This document shows, piece by piece, positions 34,786-42,507 of a stretch of 64,000 nt of DNA; the first letter of the stretch is position 1; each line of letters starts with the position of its first letter. Below the pieces are notes generated by a model. The model worked only from the letters and a program-made list of their open reading frames with translations. It ran no database searches and had not been told where the DNA came from. The DNA is from Streptomyces caelestis. GTDB lineage: Bacteria; Actinomycetota; Actinomycetes; Streptomycetales; Streptomycetaceae. The translations under genes were made by a program, and so were the position numbers. Location of the stretch: NCBI RefSeq assembly GCF_001279005.1, contig NZ_LGCN01000017.1, forward strand, positions 142,835-206,834. Direction: 5' to 3'.

Positions 34786-35997
34786 ATGCCTTCCGAGACC
34801 TCCGAACCCACCACCACCTACCGCTCGTTGCTCCGCGACCGCGAGTTCACCGGCCTGTACGCGAGCTTCACCCTCACGGTCGCCGCGAGTACGCTGTCGG
34901 GCTTCGCGCTCGCCACGCTGGTCGACCGACGGACCGGCTCCCCGTTCCTGACGGCCGTGAGCATGTACGGCGCCACCTTCGCGACCGTGCTCGGCGCGAT
35001 GACGCTGATGTCGGTCGCGGACGGGAACCGCCCCCGCCGCACCCTCGTCGCGCTCCAGTGCGTCTCGCTGCTGGGCGTGGCCGCGCAGGCGGTCCCCGGA
35101 CTGCCGCTGGCCGTCCGCTTCGCCCTCCTCCTGGTGCTGGGCTTCTTCCAGTCCCTGGGGACCGGCACCCGGATGGGGCTGCTCGCCGAGGTGGTGCCGG
35201 CCTCCGCGTACGTCCCGGCGCGTTCGCTGATGAACATCACCTCGGGCGGCACGGCCGTCCTCGGCTACGCGCTCGGCGCCGTCCTGCTGCGGTACCTGAG
35301 CCCGCAGGACGTCTTCGTCGCCGCGACGGCCCTGACCGGCGCCGGACTGGTCGTGGTGGCGACGACCGTCCGGGAACGCTCGATCCGCCCGCCCCGACGC
35401 CCCGGCCTGCGGCAGACCTGGACGGCCAACACCGCGCTCCTCTCCCGCTCCGGCCCGCGTGCGCTGCTGCTGAACCTGTGGGTCCCCAACGGACTGATCG
35501 TCGGCTGCGAGGCCCTGTTCATCTCCTACGCCCCCGACCACGCCGGCGTCCTCCTGGCCGCCGGATCGGCGGGCATGCTCCTCGGCGACCTGACCGTCGG
35601 ACGGCTCCTCGGCGCCGAACGGCGACGCCGCTGCGCGTTCGCCCTGCGCCTGCTGCTCGCCGCCCCGTACCTGCTGTTCCCCCTCCACCCTCCCCTGCCG
35701 GTGGCGGCGGCCGCCGTGTTCGTGGCGAGTGCCGGTTTCGCCGCCACCCTCCCCCTCCAGGAACACCTCCTGGCGCTGACCCCCGACCCGGTCCGCGGCC
35801 AGGTCCAGGGCGTCGAGTCCGCCGGGCGCATGACCTGGCAGGGCATCGGCGCCGCGCTCGCCGGCGGCCTCGCCCAGCACCTCGCCCCCGCCGCGACGAT
35901 CACCGCGCTCGCCGCGCTCTCCCTCGCCGTCACGCTCCTCTCCCGCCCCTTCGTGGCCCGCACCCGCGCCGTCCGCCTCGAAGAGACCGGCGGCTGA
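34786..35997 (+). CDS. MFS transporter
   Basis: A 403-residue membrane protein with about 12 hydrophobic segments. The N-terminal LLRDREFTGLYASFTLT and the ALQEHLLALTPDPVRGQVQG-like segment in the C-half resemble DHA3-type or macrolide-efflux-like MFS members. Arg-rich loops follow helices as expected. The ATG is preceded by GGAGG and a T-rich run. It lies within the accessory segment, just after the transposase remnant. Substrate unknown. Confidence 0.85.
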   Translation: MPSETSEPTTTYRSLLRDREFTGLYASFTLTVAASTLSGFALATLVDRRTGSPFLTAVSMYGATFATVLGAMTLMSVADGNRPRRTLVALQCVSLLGVAAQAVPGLPLAVRFALLLVLGFFQSLGTGTRMGLLAEVVPASAYVPARSLMNITSGGTAVLGYALGAVLLRYLSPQDVFVAATALTGAGLVVVATTVRERSIRPPRRPGLRQTWTANTALLSRSGPRALLLNLWVPNGLIVGCEALFISYAPDHAGVLLAAGSAGMLLGDLTVGRLLGAERRRRCAFALRLLLAAPYLLFPLHPPLPVAAAAVFVASAGFAATLPLQEHLLALTPDPVRGQVQGVESAGRMTWQGIGAALAGGLAQHLAPAATITALAALSLAVTLLSRPFVARTRAVRLEETGG

Positions 35998-36147
35998 GCC
36001 CACGGCGTGGGCCCAGGTCGCGGGGAAGGCCGGCGGGCGGTGCGCCGCCGGTGCAGGGCGTACTCGCACAGGTGCTCGCCCCCGGCGCCGCCCGCCTCCT
36101 CGCCGGCCTTCTTCCCGTCCACGGTGGCCGAGCGGGGCCCGCACCGA

Positions 36148-36753
36148 TCACGGTCCGCCCAGCACCCGTTCCACGTACTCCCCCAGACGCGCACGCAGTT
36201 CGTCGCGGTCCGTACCGCGGTCGCCCGCGAGGTGCTCGACCAGGTCGGCACGTACGGCGGCCAGCAGGGCGTGTGCGGTGAAGCCGGGGTCGGCGAGGCC
36301 CGGGACACCGGCCAGCGCGGAACGCAGCAGTTCGTGCCACCGCCCGTAGTGCTCCGCCCGGTAGGGACTGTCGGATCCCGCCCCCTCCAGCGCCAGCACG
36401 AGGTGGCGGTGGTCCAGTTTGAAGCACAGCAACGCGTCGAGCAGCGCGGGCACGCGCTGCGCCGGCGGCGTGCCGGGGCCCAGCGGCGGCGGCCCGTGCG
36501 ACACCGCCGCCTCGAGGGGTTCCAGCCGCGCCGCGTAGAGCGCGGCGATCAGCGCCGTACGGTCACCGAACGCGCGGAACAGCGTGCCCTTGCCGACGCC
36601 GGCCGCCGCCGCGACGTCGGACATCGTGATGTCCCCGGGGGTGTCGCAGCGCGCGAAGAGGTCGTCCGCGGCGGCGAGCAGGGCCGCCCGGTTGCGCGCC
36701 GCGTCCTTGCGCGGCCTGCGCGCGGACGTACCGTCCACCGGCTCCGTCTCCAT
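36148..36753 (-). CDS. TetR-family repressor
   Basis: A 201-residue regulator. The N-terminal helix-turn-helix at about 20-65 reads ALLAAADDLFARC, then DVAAAAGVGKGTLFRAFGDRTALIAALY. The remainder is the ligand-binding helical domain. GGGAGG precedes the ATG. It is divergent from the SnoaL-like/NmrA-like operon, with two near-identical palindromes between them. It most likely represses that operon and itself. The ligand is unknown. Confidence 0.9.
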   Translation of the reverse strand: METEPVDGTSARRPRKDAARNRAALLAAADDLFARCDTPGDITMSDVAAAAGVGKGTLFRAFGDRTALIAALYAARLEPLEAAVSHGPPPLGPGTPPAQRVPALLDALLCFKLDHRHLVLALEGAGSDSPYRAEHYGRWHELLRSALAGVPGLADPGFTAHALLAAVRADLVEHLAGDRGTDRDELRARLGEYVERVLGGP

Positions 36754-36777
36754 CGTCGACCTCCCACGCTTGCAAAG

Positions 36778-36827
36778 CGGACCGACGGTCCGTATCTTTG
36801 CTCCACGCGAAGCGGACCGCCGGTCCG
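36778..36827. promoter_or_regulatory. Twin TetR operators
   Basis: CGGACCGACGGTCCG (36778-36792) and CGGACCGCCGGTCCG (36813-36827) are 15-bp palindromes with 7-bp arms that differ only at the centre base. Flanks also match (AAG before, AT after). Centre spacing is 35 bp. They lie between the TetR gene and the operon it faces, so one may control each direction. Confidence 0.75.
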
Positions 36828-36852
36828 AATTCTACGGGACGGAGACACCCTC

Positions 36853-37284
36853 ATGCCCGAGCACACCCCGGCCTCCCCCGAGGCGCTCTTCCGCCACGGC
36901 CTGCGCCTGCTGCTGGACAAGGACATACCCGCCTGGATCTCCCTGTGGGACGAAGACGGCGTCATGGAGTTCCCCTTCGCCCCCGAGGGCTGGCCCCGCC
37001 GGCTGGAGGGCAAGGCGGCGGTCGCCGCGTACATGCGCGACTACCCCGACCACATCGACCTGCGCGACATCCCCGACCTGCGCGTCCACCGGACCGAAGA
37101 CCCCGGCACCATCGTGGTCGAGATGCGCGCGGAGGGCCGCGTGGTCGCCACCGGCGCGGCCTACGACATGACGTACATCGCCGTCGTCACCTTCCGGAAC
37201 GGCCTGATCACCGGCTACCGCGACTACTGGAACCCGCTCGCCGTGCGCGAGCCGGGCGTCGACTTCACCGGGAGCACCCGATGA
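36853..37284 (+). CDS. SnoaL-like / NTF2-fold protein
   Basis: A 143-residue protein of the NTF2 superfamily. It has the usual pattern of N-terminal helices (LFRHGLRLLLDKDIPAWISLWDEDG), VMEFPFAP, a central strand EVEM-like segment and the C-terminal sheet YIAVVTFRNGLITGYRDYWNPL. Such proteins are isomerases, cyclases or binding proteins, and several are small detoxifying enzymes. It overlaps the next gene by four bases and is controlled by the twin palindromes. Exact activity cannot be stated. Confidence 0.85.
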   Translation: MPEHTPASPEALFRHGLRLLLDKDIPAWISLWDEDGVMEFPFAPEGWPRRLEGKAAVAAYMRDYPDHIDLRDIPDLRVHRTEDPGTIVVEMRAEGRVVATGAAYDMTYIAVVTFRNGLITGYRDYWNPLAVREPGVDFTGSTR

Positions 37285-38135
37285 CCCCCACCCGTCCCAC
37301 TCTCGTCGTCGGCGCCACCGGCACCACCGGAAGCCGCACCGCTACCCGGCTCCTCGCCACCGGCCACCCCGTCCGCGCCGCCTCCCGCCGGGGCACCCCG
37401 CTCTCCGGTGCGGAAGCGGTCCGCTTCGACTGGTACGACCCCACCACCCACGACGCCGCCCTCACCGGCGCCGACCGCGTCCACCTCGTCCCGCCGGTCG
37501 GCGACCCGGACCCGGCGGCGGTCATGCTCCCCTTCCTCGAACGGGCCCGGAGCCTGGGCGTGCGCCGAGCGGTGCTCCTCAGCTCCTCGGCCGTCCCCGA
37601 GGGCGGCCCGGCGGTGGGCAGGGTGCACCAGGCCCTCCCCTCCCTCTTCGAGGAGTGGGCGGTGCTGCGTCCCTCCTGGTTCATGCAGAACTTCACCGGC
37701 GCCCACCTCCACGCCGCCACCATCCGCGAGAGCGGCGCCTTCGCCACCGCCACAGGTGACGGCCGCGTCGCCTACGTCGACGCCGACGACATCGCCGCCG
37801 TCGCGGTACGCGCCCTGACCGACGAGGACGCCCCGAACCGCGACCTCGTCCTGACCGGCCCCGAGGCCCTCACCCATGACGAGATCGCCACGATCCTCAC
37901 CGAGGTCACCGGCCGCCCCGTCGCCCACCACCGCCTGACCGTCGCCGAGGTCCGCCACCGCCTCACCGAACAGTCGGGCATCCCGCCGGAGTTCGCCGCC
38001 CTCCTCGCCGACATGGACCACGCCATAGCCACCGGCGCCGAGTCCCGCACCACGGACGCCGTCCGCCACCTCACCGGCCGCCCGCCCGGCGACTTCCGCA
38101 CGGCCGTCGAACGGGAGACCGCGCTCGCCCTCTGA
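37281..38135 (+). CDS. NmrA-family NAD(P)-binding protein
   Basis: A 284-residue atypical SDR. The cofactor loop LVVGATGTTGSRTATRLL is at 8-25, followed by VRAASRRG. Central strands read VHLVPPVGD and RAVLLSSSAV, and LRPSWFMQNF matches NmrA/QOR2-like proteins. No YxxxK catalytic pair is obvious. ATG overlaps the preceding TGA. With the NTF2-fold protein it forms a two-gene TetR-controlled operon that may reduce and dispose of a toxic small molecule such as a quinone. Confidence 0.87.
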   Translation: MTPTRPTLVVGATGTTGSRTATRLLATGHPVRAASRRGTPLSGAEAVRFDWYDPTTHDAALTGADRVHLVPPVGDPDPAAVMLPFLERARSLGVRRAVLLSSSAVPEGGPAVGRVHQALPSLFEEWAVLRPSWFMQNFTGAHLHAATIRESGAFATATGDGRVAYVDADDIAAVAVRALTDEDAPNRDLVLTGPEALTHDEIATILTEVTGRPVAHHRLTVAEVRHRLTEQSGIPPEFAALLADMDHAIATGAESRTTDAVRHLTGRPPGDFRTAVERETALAL

Positions 38136-38502
38136 GGACCTCGGCCGCGCCGCCAGGGGGAGACTGCCGGCCGGGCGCCGGCAAGAGGGCCGAGCGGGAC
38201 ACGTCGCCGTTCGCGGTCAAGGACCGCCGGGTCACGGGTCTGTCCCAGGGGACGGCGACCGCGAGCGGGCGCGGAGCGGTGCGGGGACTGCCGTCCCGGC
38301 CGAACCGGCGCCGTACCCCGGCACGGTGCGGACGAAGACGCGCCCGGCGGTGCTGTGCACCGCGTCCGCCTCCTCCTGTAACAGGGTTGTATTAGCCACG
38401 GGTTGGTCGAAACGGCGGACGGACCGGACGGCTCTTGGTGGGCAGAAACGCTCGCCCGTACCGACGGGCCGGCACACCGACCGACACCGAGGAATACACA
38501 CC
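38136..38502. other. Intergenic region before the second DUF4232 gene
   Basis: A small hairpin (TGCCGG/CCGGCA, 38167-38185) may end the upstream operon. The relatively AT-rich TTGTATTAG near 38388-38396 may belong to the promoter of the following lipoprotein. Nothing else was recognised. Confidence 0.45.
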
Positions 38503-39162
38503 ATGCGCGTCAACAAGATCACCATCGCAGCCCTGGCCGTCGTCGCGGGCCTCTCGCTCACCGCCTGCCAGAACGACGACGCCGCCGCCACGGACCGGAG
38601 CAACGCGTCCTCCTCCTCGTCGAAGGGCGGCTCGACCTCCGGCGGCTCGGCCCAGGGCGCCGCGAAGGACTCCGCCGGGAACGGCGACGCGGACGAGGGA
38701 CAGGGCACGGTCGTCGGGACGGGCTCCAACGAGAACGGCACGATCGGGAAGTGCCGCACCGACGAGCTGGAGGTCACGGCGACGGACAGCACCATCGACG
38801 GCGACGAGGACAACACCGTCGCGGTGACGTTCACCAACGGCGGCGGCCGGGACTGCTCGATCGCGGGCTTCGCCGGTGTGGACCTGAAGACCAACGCGGG
38901 GACGGTGTCCGCGGAGCGCACGGGTGAGTCGGCCCCCGCGACCGTCCTGAAGGACGGCACGTCGGTCTCCTTCTCGATCTCCTACCCGGTCAACGACACG
39001 GGCGGCTCCGGCGTCCGCATCACCGGCCTGGTGGTGACCCCGCCGAACGAGACGAAGTCGGTCACCCTCGACTGGCCGGGCGCCGCATCGCTGCCCGTCA
39101 CGGACGGCTCCGGCACCCCGGTGAAGGTCGGCCCGATCGGAAGCGCCGGCCAGGGCGGCTGA
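38503..39162 (+). CDS. DUF4232 lipoprotein, second copy
   Basis: A 219-residue lipoprotein: basic start MRVNKITI, hydrophobic helix, lipobox LTAC (Cys 22), Ser/Gly linker, then a DUF4232 domain from about residue 80 with the cysteine pair KCRTDEL and RDCSI. The core differs substantially from the copy at 29517, so the two are old paralogues. GAGGAA lies upstream of ATG 38503. Function unknown; exported and membrane-attached. Confidence 0.83.
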   Translation: MRVNKITIAALAVVAGLSLTACQNDDAAATDRSNASSSSSKGGSTSGGSAQGAAKDSAGNGDADEGQGTVVGTGSNENGTIGKCRTDELEVTATDSTIDGDEDNTVAVTFTNGGGRDCSIAGFAGVDLKTNAGTVSAERTGESAPATVLKDGTSVSFSISYPVNDTGGSGVRITGLVVTPPNETKSVTLDWPGAASLPVTDGSGTPVKVGPIGSAGQGG

Positions 39163-39390
39163 CCCGCCCCGCCGGCACCACGTCGTACACCCCCGGGCGC
39201 CGACGCGGCGAGCACCCGGGGCGTGCCCCCGAGTTCACGGGTGCGGGCCCCACATCCGCGCGTCCGTCGGCGCCCGTGGCCCGCCCGGCAGCCCCTCCCC
39301 CATACGGGCGAACGACACATGCACACCCCGGAGTCGACACATAGCGTGAGGGACGGCAACCCTCCGCACTCGCACTCCCCGGAGCCCTGT

Positions 39391-41250
39391 GTGCAGAAAC
39401 TCCCGATACGACGCTCGAAGGCGCCCCGCCGACGCCGCATGGCGGTGACGGCCGTCAGCGGCATCGCCGCCGGCTGCACGGTCCTGTGCCCCGCGCCCAT
39501 CGCTCTCGCCCGGCCCGCGACGACCACCGCCCCGGTGCCCACCGCACTGACCGCCCCGTCGCAGGCCCCGGCCGAGGACGCGGCGAGGGACGACGAATCC
39601 GTCCGCACCGTCACCGACGGCGACACCCTCTGGTCCATGGCGGAGGAGGTCTACGGGTCCGGAGCCAGGTGGCCCGACCTCTACCGCGCCAGCCGGGACG
39701 GCATCGAGAAGGCCGCGCGCTCCCACGGACTCCCCTCGGGCGGCGGCGGGCACTGGATCTTCGCCGGTACGGCGATCCGCACACCCGCCCCGGCCGCGAA
39801 GACCCAGGCCCCGGCCGTGAAGACCCAGGCCCCCGCCACGAAGGCCCAGGACCCGGCCGCGAAGACCCGGACCCCCGCCACGGCCGACCCCCATCTCACC
39901 CGCTTCGAGCGCCAGTTGGCGCAGGCCGGCTACACGTCCCAGTCCGGCAGCGAAGCCGTGTTCGACCTGGACCGCAGGTACTGCGAGGGCACCCTGTTCA
40001 GCGGCATGTGGCCCAACCCCCAGTCGCCCTACATCGTCTCCAACCTGCCGGAGGTGCCGGGGCAGACGGCCAACACCAACCCGCCCGTGACCTGGCGCCT
40101 GCGCGAGGACGAGGCCGTCGTCCTGATCGGGACGACCCCGCCGCCGGAGGCCTACTTCTCCTTCGACCTCACCATGGTGAGGGGGTCCCTGCACACCGGC
40201 CCGGTCCTGTGGCCCGCGGTCGGCGACCCGGTCAACCGGGGAACCGTGAAGACGGCCGGCCCCACCCCCTTCGGGCAGCCGTTCGCCCTCGTGATGACGG
40301 GGCACGAGCGCACGCGCGCCGAGGTGCACGAGATGCTGGCCGCCTCCGGGCTCGGCGGCGCGATCAACGACGCGACCGTTCCCCCGGCCATGTTCCGCCT
40401 GGGCCTCGGCGAGGACGCCGACCAGTTCCTGCTCGGCATCCGCACGGCCGCGCCCGAGCCCGGCTTCGAGAAGGCGCTCGACGCCTACCGCGACGCGCCC
40501 CCGCTCCAGATCCTGCGGGTACGGCCGAAGGGCGCCTCCGCGGACCAGACGAAACCGGTGTACGCCCCCGCCCCGCTGCCCGTGCCCCGGCTGCGCACCG
40601 CCGGGACCGGGGCCACCGAGCTCGACCTCAACCCCTCGCTGCAGGAGCTGCGGCAGCGCATCATCGACGCCCACCCGGGTTTCGAGGCACGCGACGTGGT
40701 CACGGAGCGCGGGTTCGAGCAGTCGTACCCGGGGCTGCAGTCCAACAAGGTGATCGATCCCCCCACGCCCGGGATCGGCGCCCTGTCCAACGACGCCGAC
40801 GACCCGCTGAGCCCGAGCTTCAGTCTCCCGGACGGCTCCTTCGTCGTCGCCTACGGCACCAACCACGTGGCCACCCGGCAGGCGAGTTACTCCAGCATCT
40901 CGCTCTACGCCGACGAGGAGGCCGCCGTCTCGGTGACCGCCAAGAACCACCGCGACCTGCGGGGCACCGCCCGTGACTACCTCCCCGGCAGCCCGGACGC
41001 GGACAAGCTCTACGCCTGGACCTTCAGCCGGGCCGGCGACGCCGGACCGACCGGCCCTCACGTCACCGAACTCCCTTCCGCGAGCACCGACTTCTGCGCG
41101 CAGTACGGAGCAGAGCGGCCCGTCGACATGAGCCGCATGCAGGCCGTGGCACGCGCCTACATGCAGCCCGAGACGCTCACCCACCCCGCCCTCTCCTCGC
41201 TCCTCCTGGACCGCCTGCTGGTCTTCACCCCCAAGCCGAAGTCCAAGTAG
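39391..41250 (+). CDS. Large secreted protein with LysM-like domain
   Basis: A 619-residue exported protein. The chosen GTG 39391 (GGAG seven bases upstream) gives a basic start, a hydrophobic signal sequence and an Ala-x-Ala site near residue 40; the in-frame ATG at 39319 is possible. A LysM-like module follows (VTDGDTLWSMAEEVYGSGARWPDLYRAS). A repetitive linker of TQAPA/KT-type units spans about residues 130-165. The remaining 450 residues form a large soluble domain not recognised. It has few cysteines. It could bind the wall and act outside the cell. Confidence 0.75.
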   Translation: MQKLPIRRSKAPRRRRMAVTAVSGIAAGCTVLCPAPIALARPATTTAPVPTALTAPSQAPAEDAARDDESVRTVTDGDTLWSMAEEVYGSGARWPDLYRASRDGIEKAARSHGLPSGGGGHWIFAGTAIRTPAPAAKTQAPAVKTQAPATKAQDPAAKTRTPATADPHLTRFERQLAQAGYTSQSGSEAVFDLDRRYCEGTLFSGMWPNPQSPYIVSNLPEVPGQTANTNPPVTWRLREDEAVVLIGTTPPPEAYFSFDLTMVRGSLHTGPVLWPAVGDPVNRGTVKTAGPTPFGQPFALVMTGHERTRAEVHEMLAASGLGGAINDATVPPAMFRLGLGEDADQFLLGIRTAAPEPGFEKALDAYRDAPPLQILRVRPKGASADQTKPVYAPAPLPVPRLRTAGTGATELDLNPSLQELRQRIIDAHPGFEARDVVTERGFEQSYPGLQSNKVIDPPTPGIGALSNDADDPLSPSFSLPDGSFVVAYGTNHVATRQASYSSISLYADEEAAVSVTAKNHRDLRGTARDYLPGSPDADKLYAWTFSRAGDAGPTGPHVTELPSASTDFCAQYGAERPVDMSRMQAVARAYMQPETLTHPALSSLLLDRLLVFTPKPKSK

Positions 41251-41290
41251 GACGCGCCCCCGAGGCACGGAGCCGTCCACGAAGAACGAC

Positions 41291-41325
41291 GAGGCGGAGC
41301 GCCCCCACGGGGGACGCTCCGCCTC
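41291..41325 (+). terminator. Hairpin terminator after the LysM-like gene
   Basis: GAGGCGGAGCG pairs with CGCTCCGCCTC (11 bp), extended by a C-run opposite a G-run, 40 bases downstream of the stop codon. No U-tract. Confidence 0.7.
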
Positions 41326-41352
41326 ATGCGATCGACCGGCTGACGGCCCGGC

Positions 41353-41475
41353 TCACCGGCCGAAATCCAGCTCCGCCCACACGGTCCTGCACGGCACCGG
41401 ACCCGTCCGCACGCCCCAGCGGTCGGCCGGCTCCCCGACCGGGAACAGGCCGTGTCCGGATTCGCCGGTCTCCGC
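41353..41475 (-). pseudogene. Fragment of an RsbW-like HATPase regulator
   Basis: The translation ESGHGLFPVGEPADRWGVR...VWAELDF resembles the C-terminal end of Streptomyces ATP-binding anti-sigma-type regulators (usual pattern GRGLFLVDELADRWGVR). About 40 residues match and nothing upstream continues the protein. Some consensus residues are changed, as expected for decay. It is one of several gene scraps beside the RHS locus. Confidence 0.6.
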
Positions 41476-41603
41476 CCCGCCGAACTGGTCACCAGTGAAC
41501 AGTGGGAGCCGGACGAGAGGGAATGACGTCCTGACGAAGTCGTCCCGTCGGTGACCCGCTTTCGGGCGCCGGCTGTCGCGCCCGTGCCGACACGCTGTGC
41601 GAC

Positions 41604-41789
41604 ATGGCGAAACCGAACGAACGGCCTGCAACGGCAGAAGACTTGCCGCCCCTGTCACTGATGCCGTACGGGCACTTCACCTCCATGCGCGTCGACGCCG
41701 ATCGCCGCATCCGCGGACTGTCCCTGCACATGGAGCGACCCGTGCGGGACAGCAGGATCGTCTTCGGCGTACCGGTGGACACCGGCGAG
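41604..41789 (+). pseudogene. N-terminal fragment of a class IV aminotransferase gene
   Basis: ATG 41604 opens a frame whose first 62 residues (MPYGHFTSMRVDADRRIRGL and LHMERPVRDSRIVFGVPVDT) resemble the start of class IV PLP-dependent aminotransferases of Streptomyces. At about 41790-41797 the similarity ends abruptly and the sequence becomes the antisense of the small membrane gene. So the gene was cut here by recombination. The frame runs on to 42155 but only as shadow sequence. Confidence 0.6.
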
Positions 41790-41796
41790 TGCGGTG

Positions 41797-42071
41797 GAGC
41801 AGGTGAGATACCAGGGCCGGGGCCACAGGGCGGGCCACCAACCGGCCTGCGGGGTCAGGAGCAGCTCGGTGGCGGCGGTGGGCATGCCGGTGGCGAGGCT
41901 CCAGCACAGCAGGCGGCCGGTCCACTGCACGGCTCGGGCGAGCCGGTCCCGGTGGTGGCGGCGTCGGGCGGCGCAGGAGACGGGCAGGCGTCTGCCGAAG
42001 AAGGTCTTCCACAGCAGGGGTGGTTGCTGCGGGCCGGGGGACCGCGCATGCTGGACGGCGTAAGCGTGCAT
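41797..42071 (-). pseudogene. Truncated second copy of the small RHS-linked membrane protein
   Basis: Translation QWTGRLLCWSLATGMPTAAT and AGWWPALWPRPWYL is clearly homologous to the intact gene at 32173-32487. The C-terminal helix and tail are missing because the sequence is joined near 41797 to the aminotransferase fragment. A possible start is ATG 42071. It is divergent from the full-length RHS gene exactly as the intact copy is divergent from the orphan tip. Confidence 0.75.
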
Positions 42072-42507
42072 GGCGTGAAGCCCGGCCACAGCAGCACCCG
42101 TTGCGTGCTGGTTTGCCCTGAGACGACTTTCCCGCCTGCACGCACAGCGTCGTGACCAGCGGATAGGCACGAGGGCTGTCGTCCGACGGGCGGACCGGGC
42201 AGGTCTGAACCCGGCCGGAAGCGACCGGTCTCCGGCTTCGAATCTTCATTGACACGTCCAGGTCAGAGGGTTTCGGTCAAGTCCGGTTCCGTATGCAGAG
42301 ACAGCATCACCGGTTCCATCCACTCTCTGGGGTGGTTGAGGCTTCTGCGTCCCGTATGGGCAGCTGAAGCGGCGGGGCTGATTCCGGGCCGCATGCAGTC
42401 GGAGTTCGGGGGGGACGCCGCGCTGTTTTGTGTGCTTCCCGTGACAACTTGTGTGTCACTGGTGACCGGTGGGGTTGCCGGATCCGACTTCCTGTGGGGG
42501 GAAGCTG
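42072..42507. other. RHS upstream region
   Basis: No gene is seen. A CTGAGACGACTTTCCC block near 42117 and the repeat at 42371-42467 match the region upstream of the orphan RHS tip. CTTCATTGACACG near 42245-42257 is a possible -35-containing patch. The RHS promoter and that of the former small membrane gene must lie here. Confidence 0.5.
42371..42467 (+). repeat. RHS upstream repeat, copy 2
   Basis: Matches 32852-32949 over about 97 bases. It ends 40 bases upstream of the RHS start codon. Conserved parts include GGGGCTGATTCCGG and CGTGACAACTTGTG, likely promoter elements. Confidence 0.75.

Noticed and set aside
39235..41280. A 681-residue minus-strand frame opposite the LysM-like gene
   Set aside because: The plus-strand frame has a signal peptide and a LysM-like module; the opposite strand shows only biased composition.
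41604..42155. A 183-residue plus-strand protein
   Set aside because: Only the first 62 codons resemble protein; the rest is the antisense of the small membrane-gene fragment.
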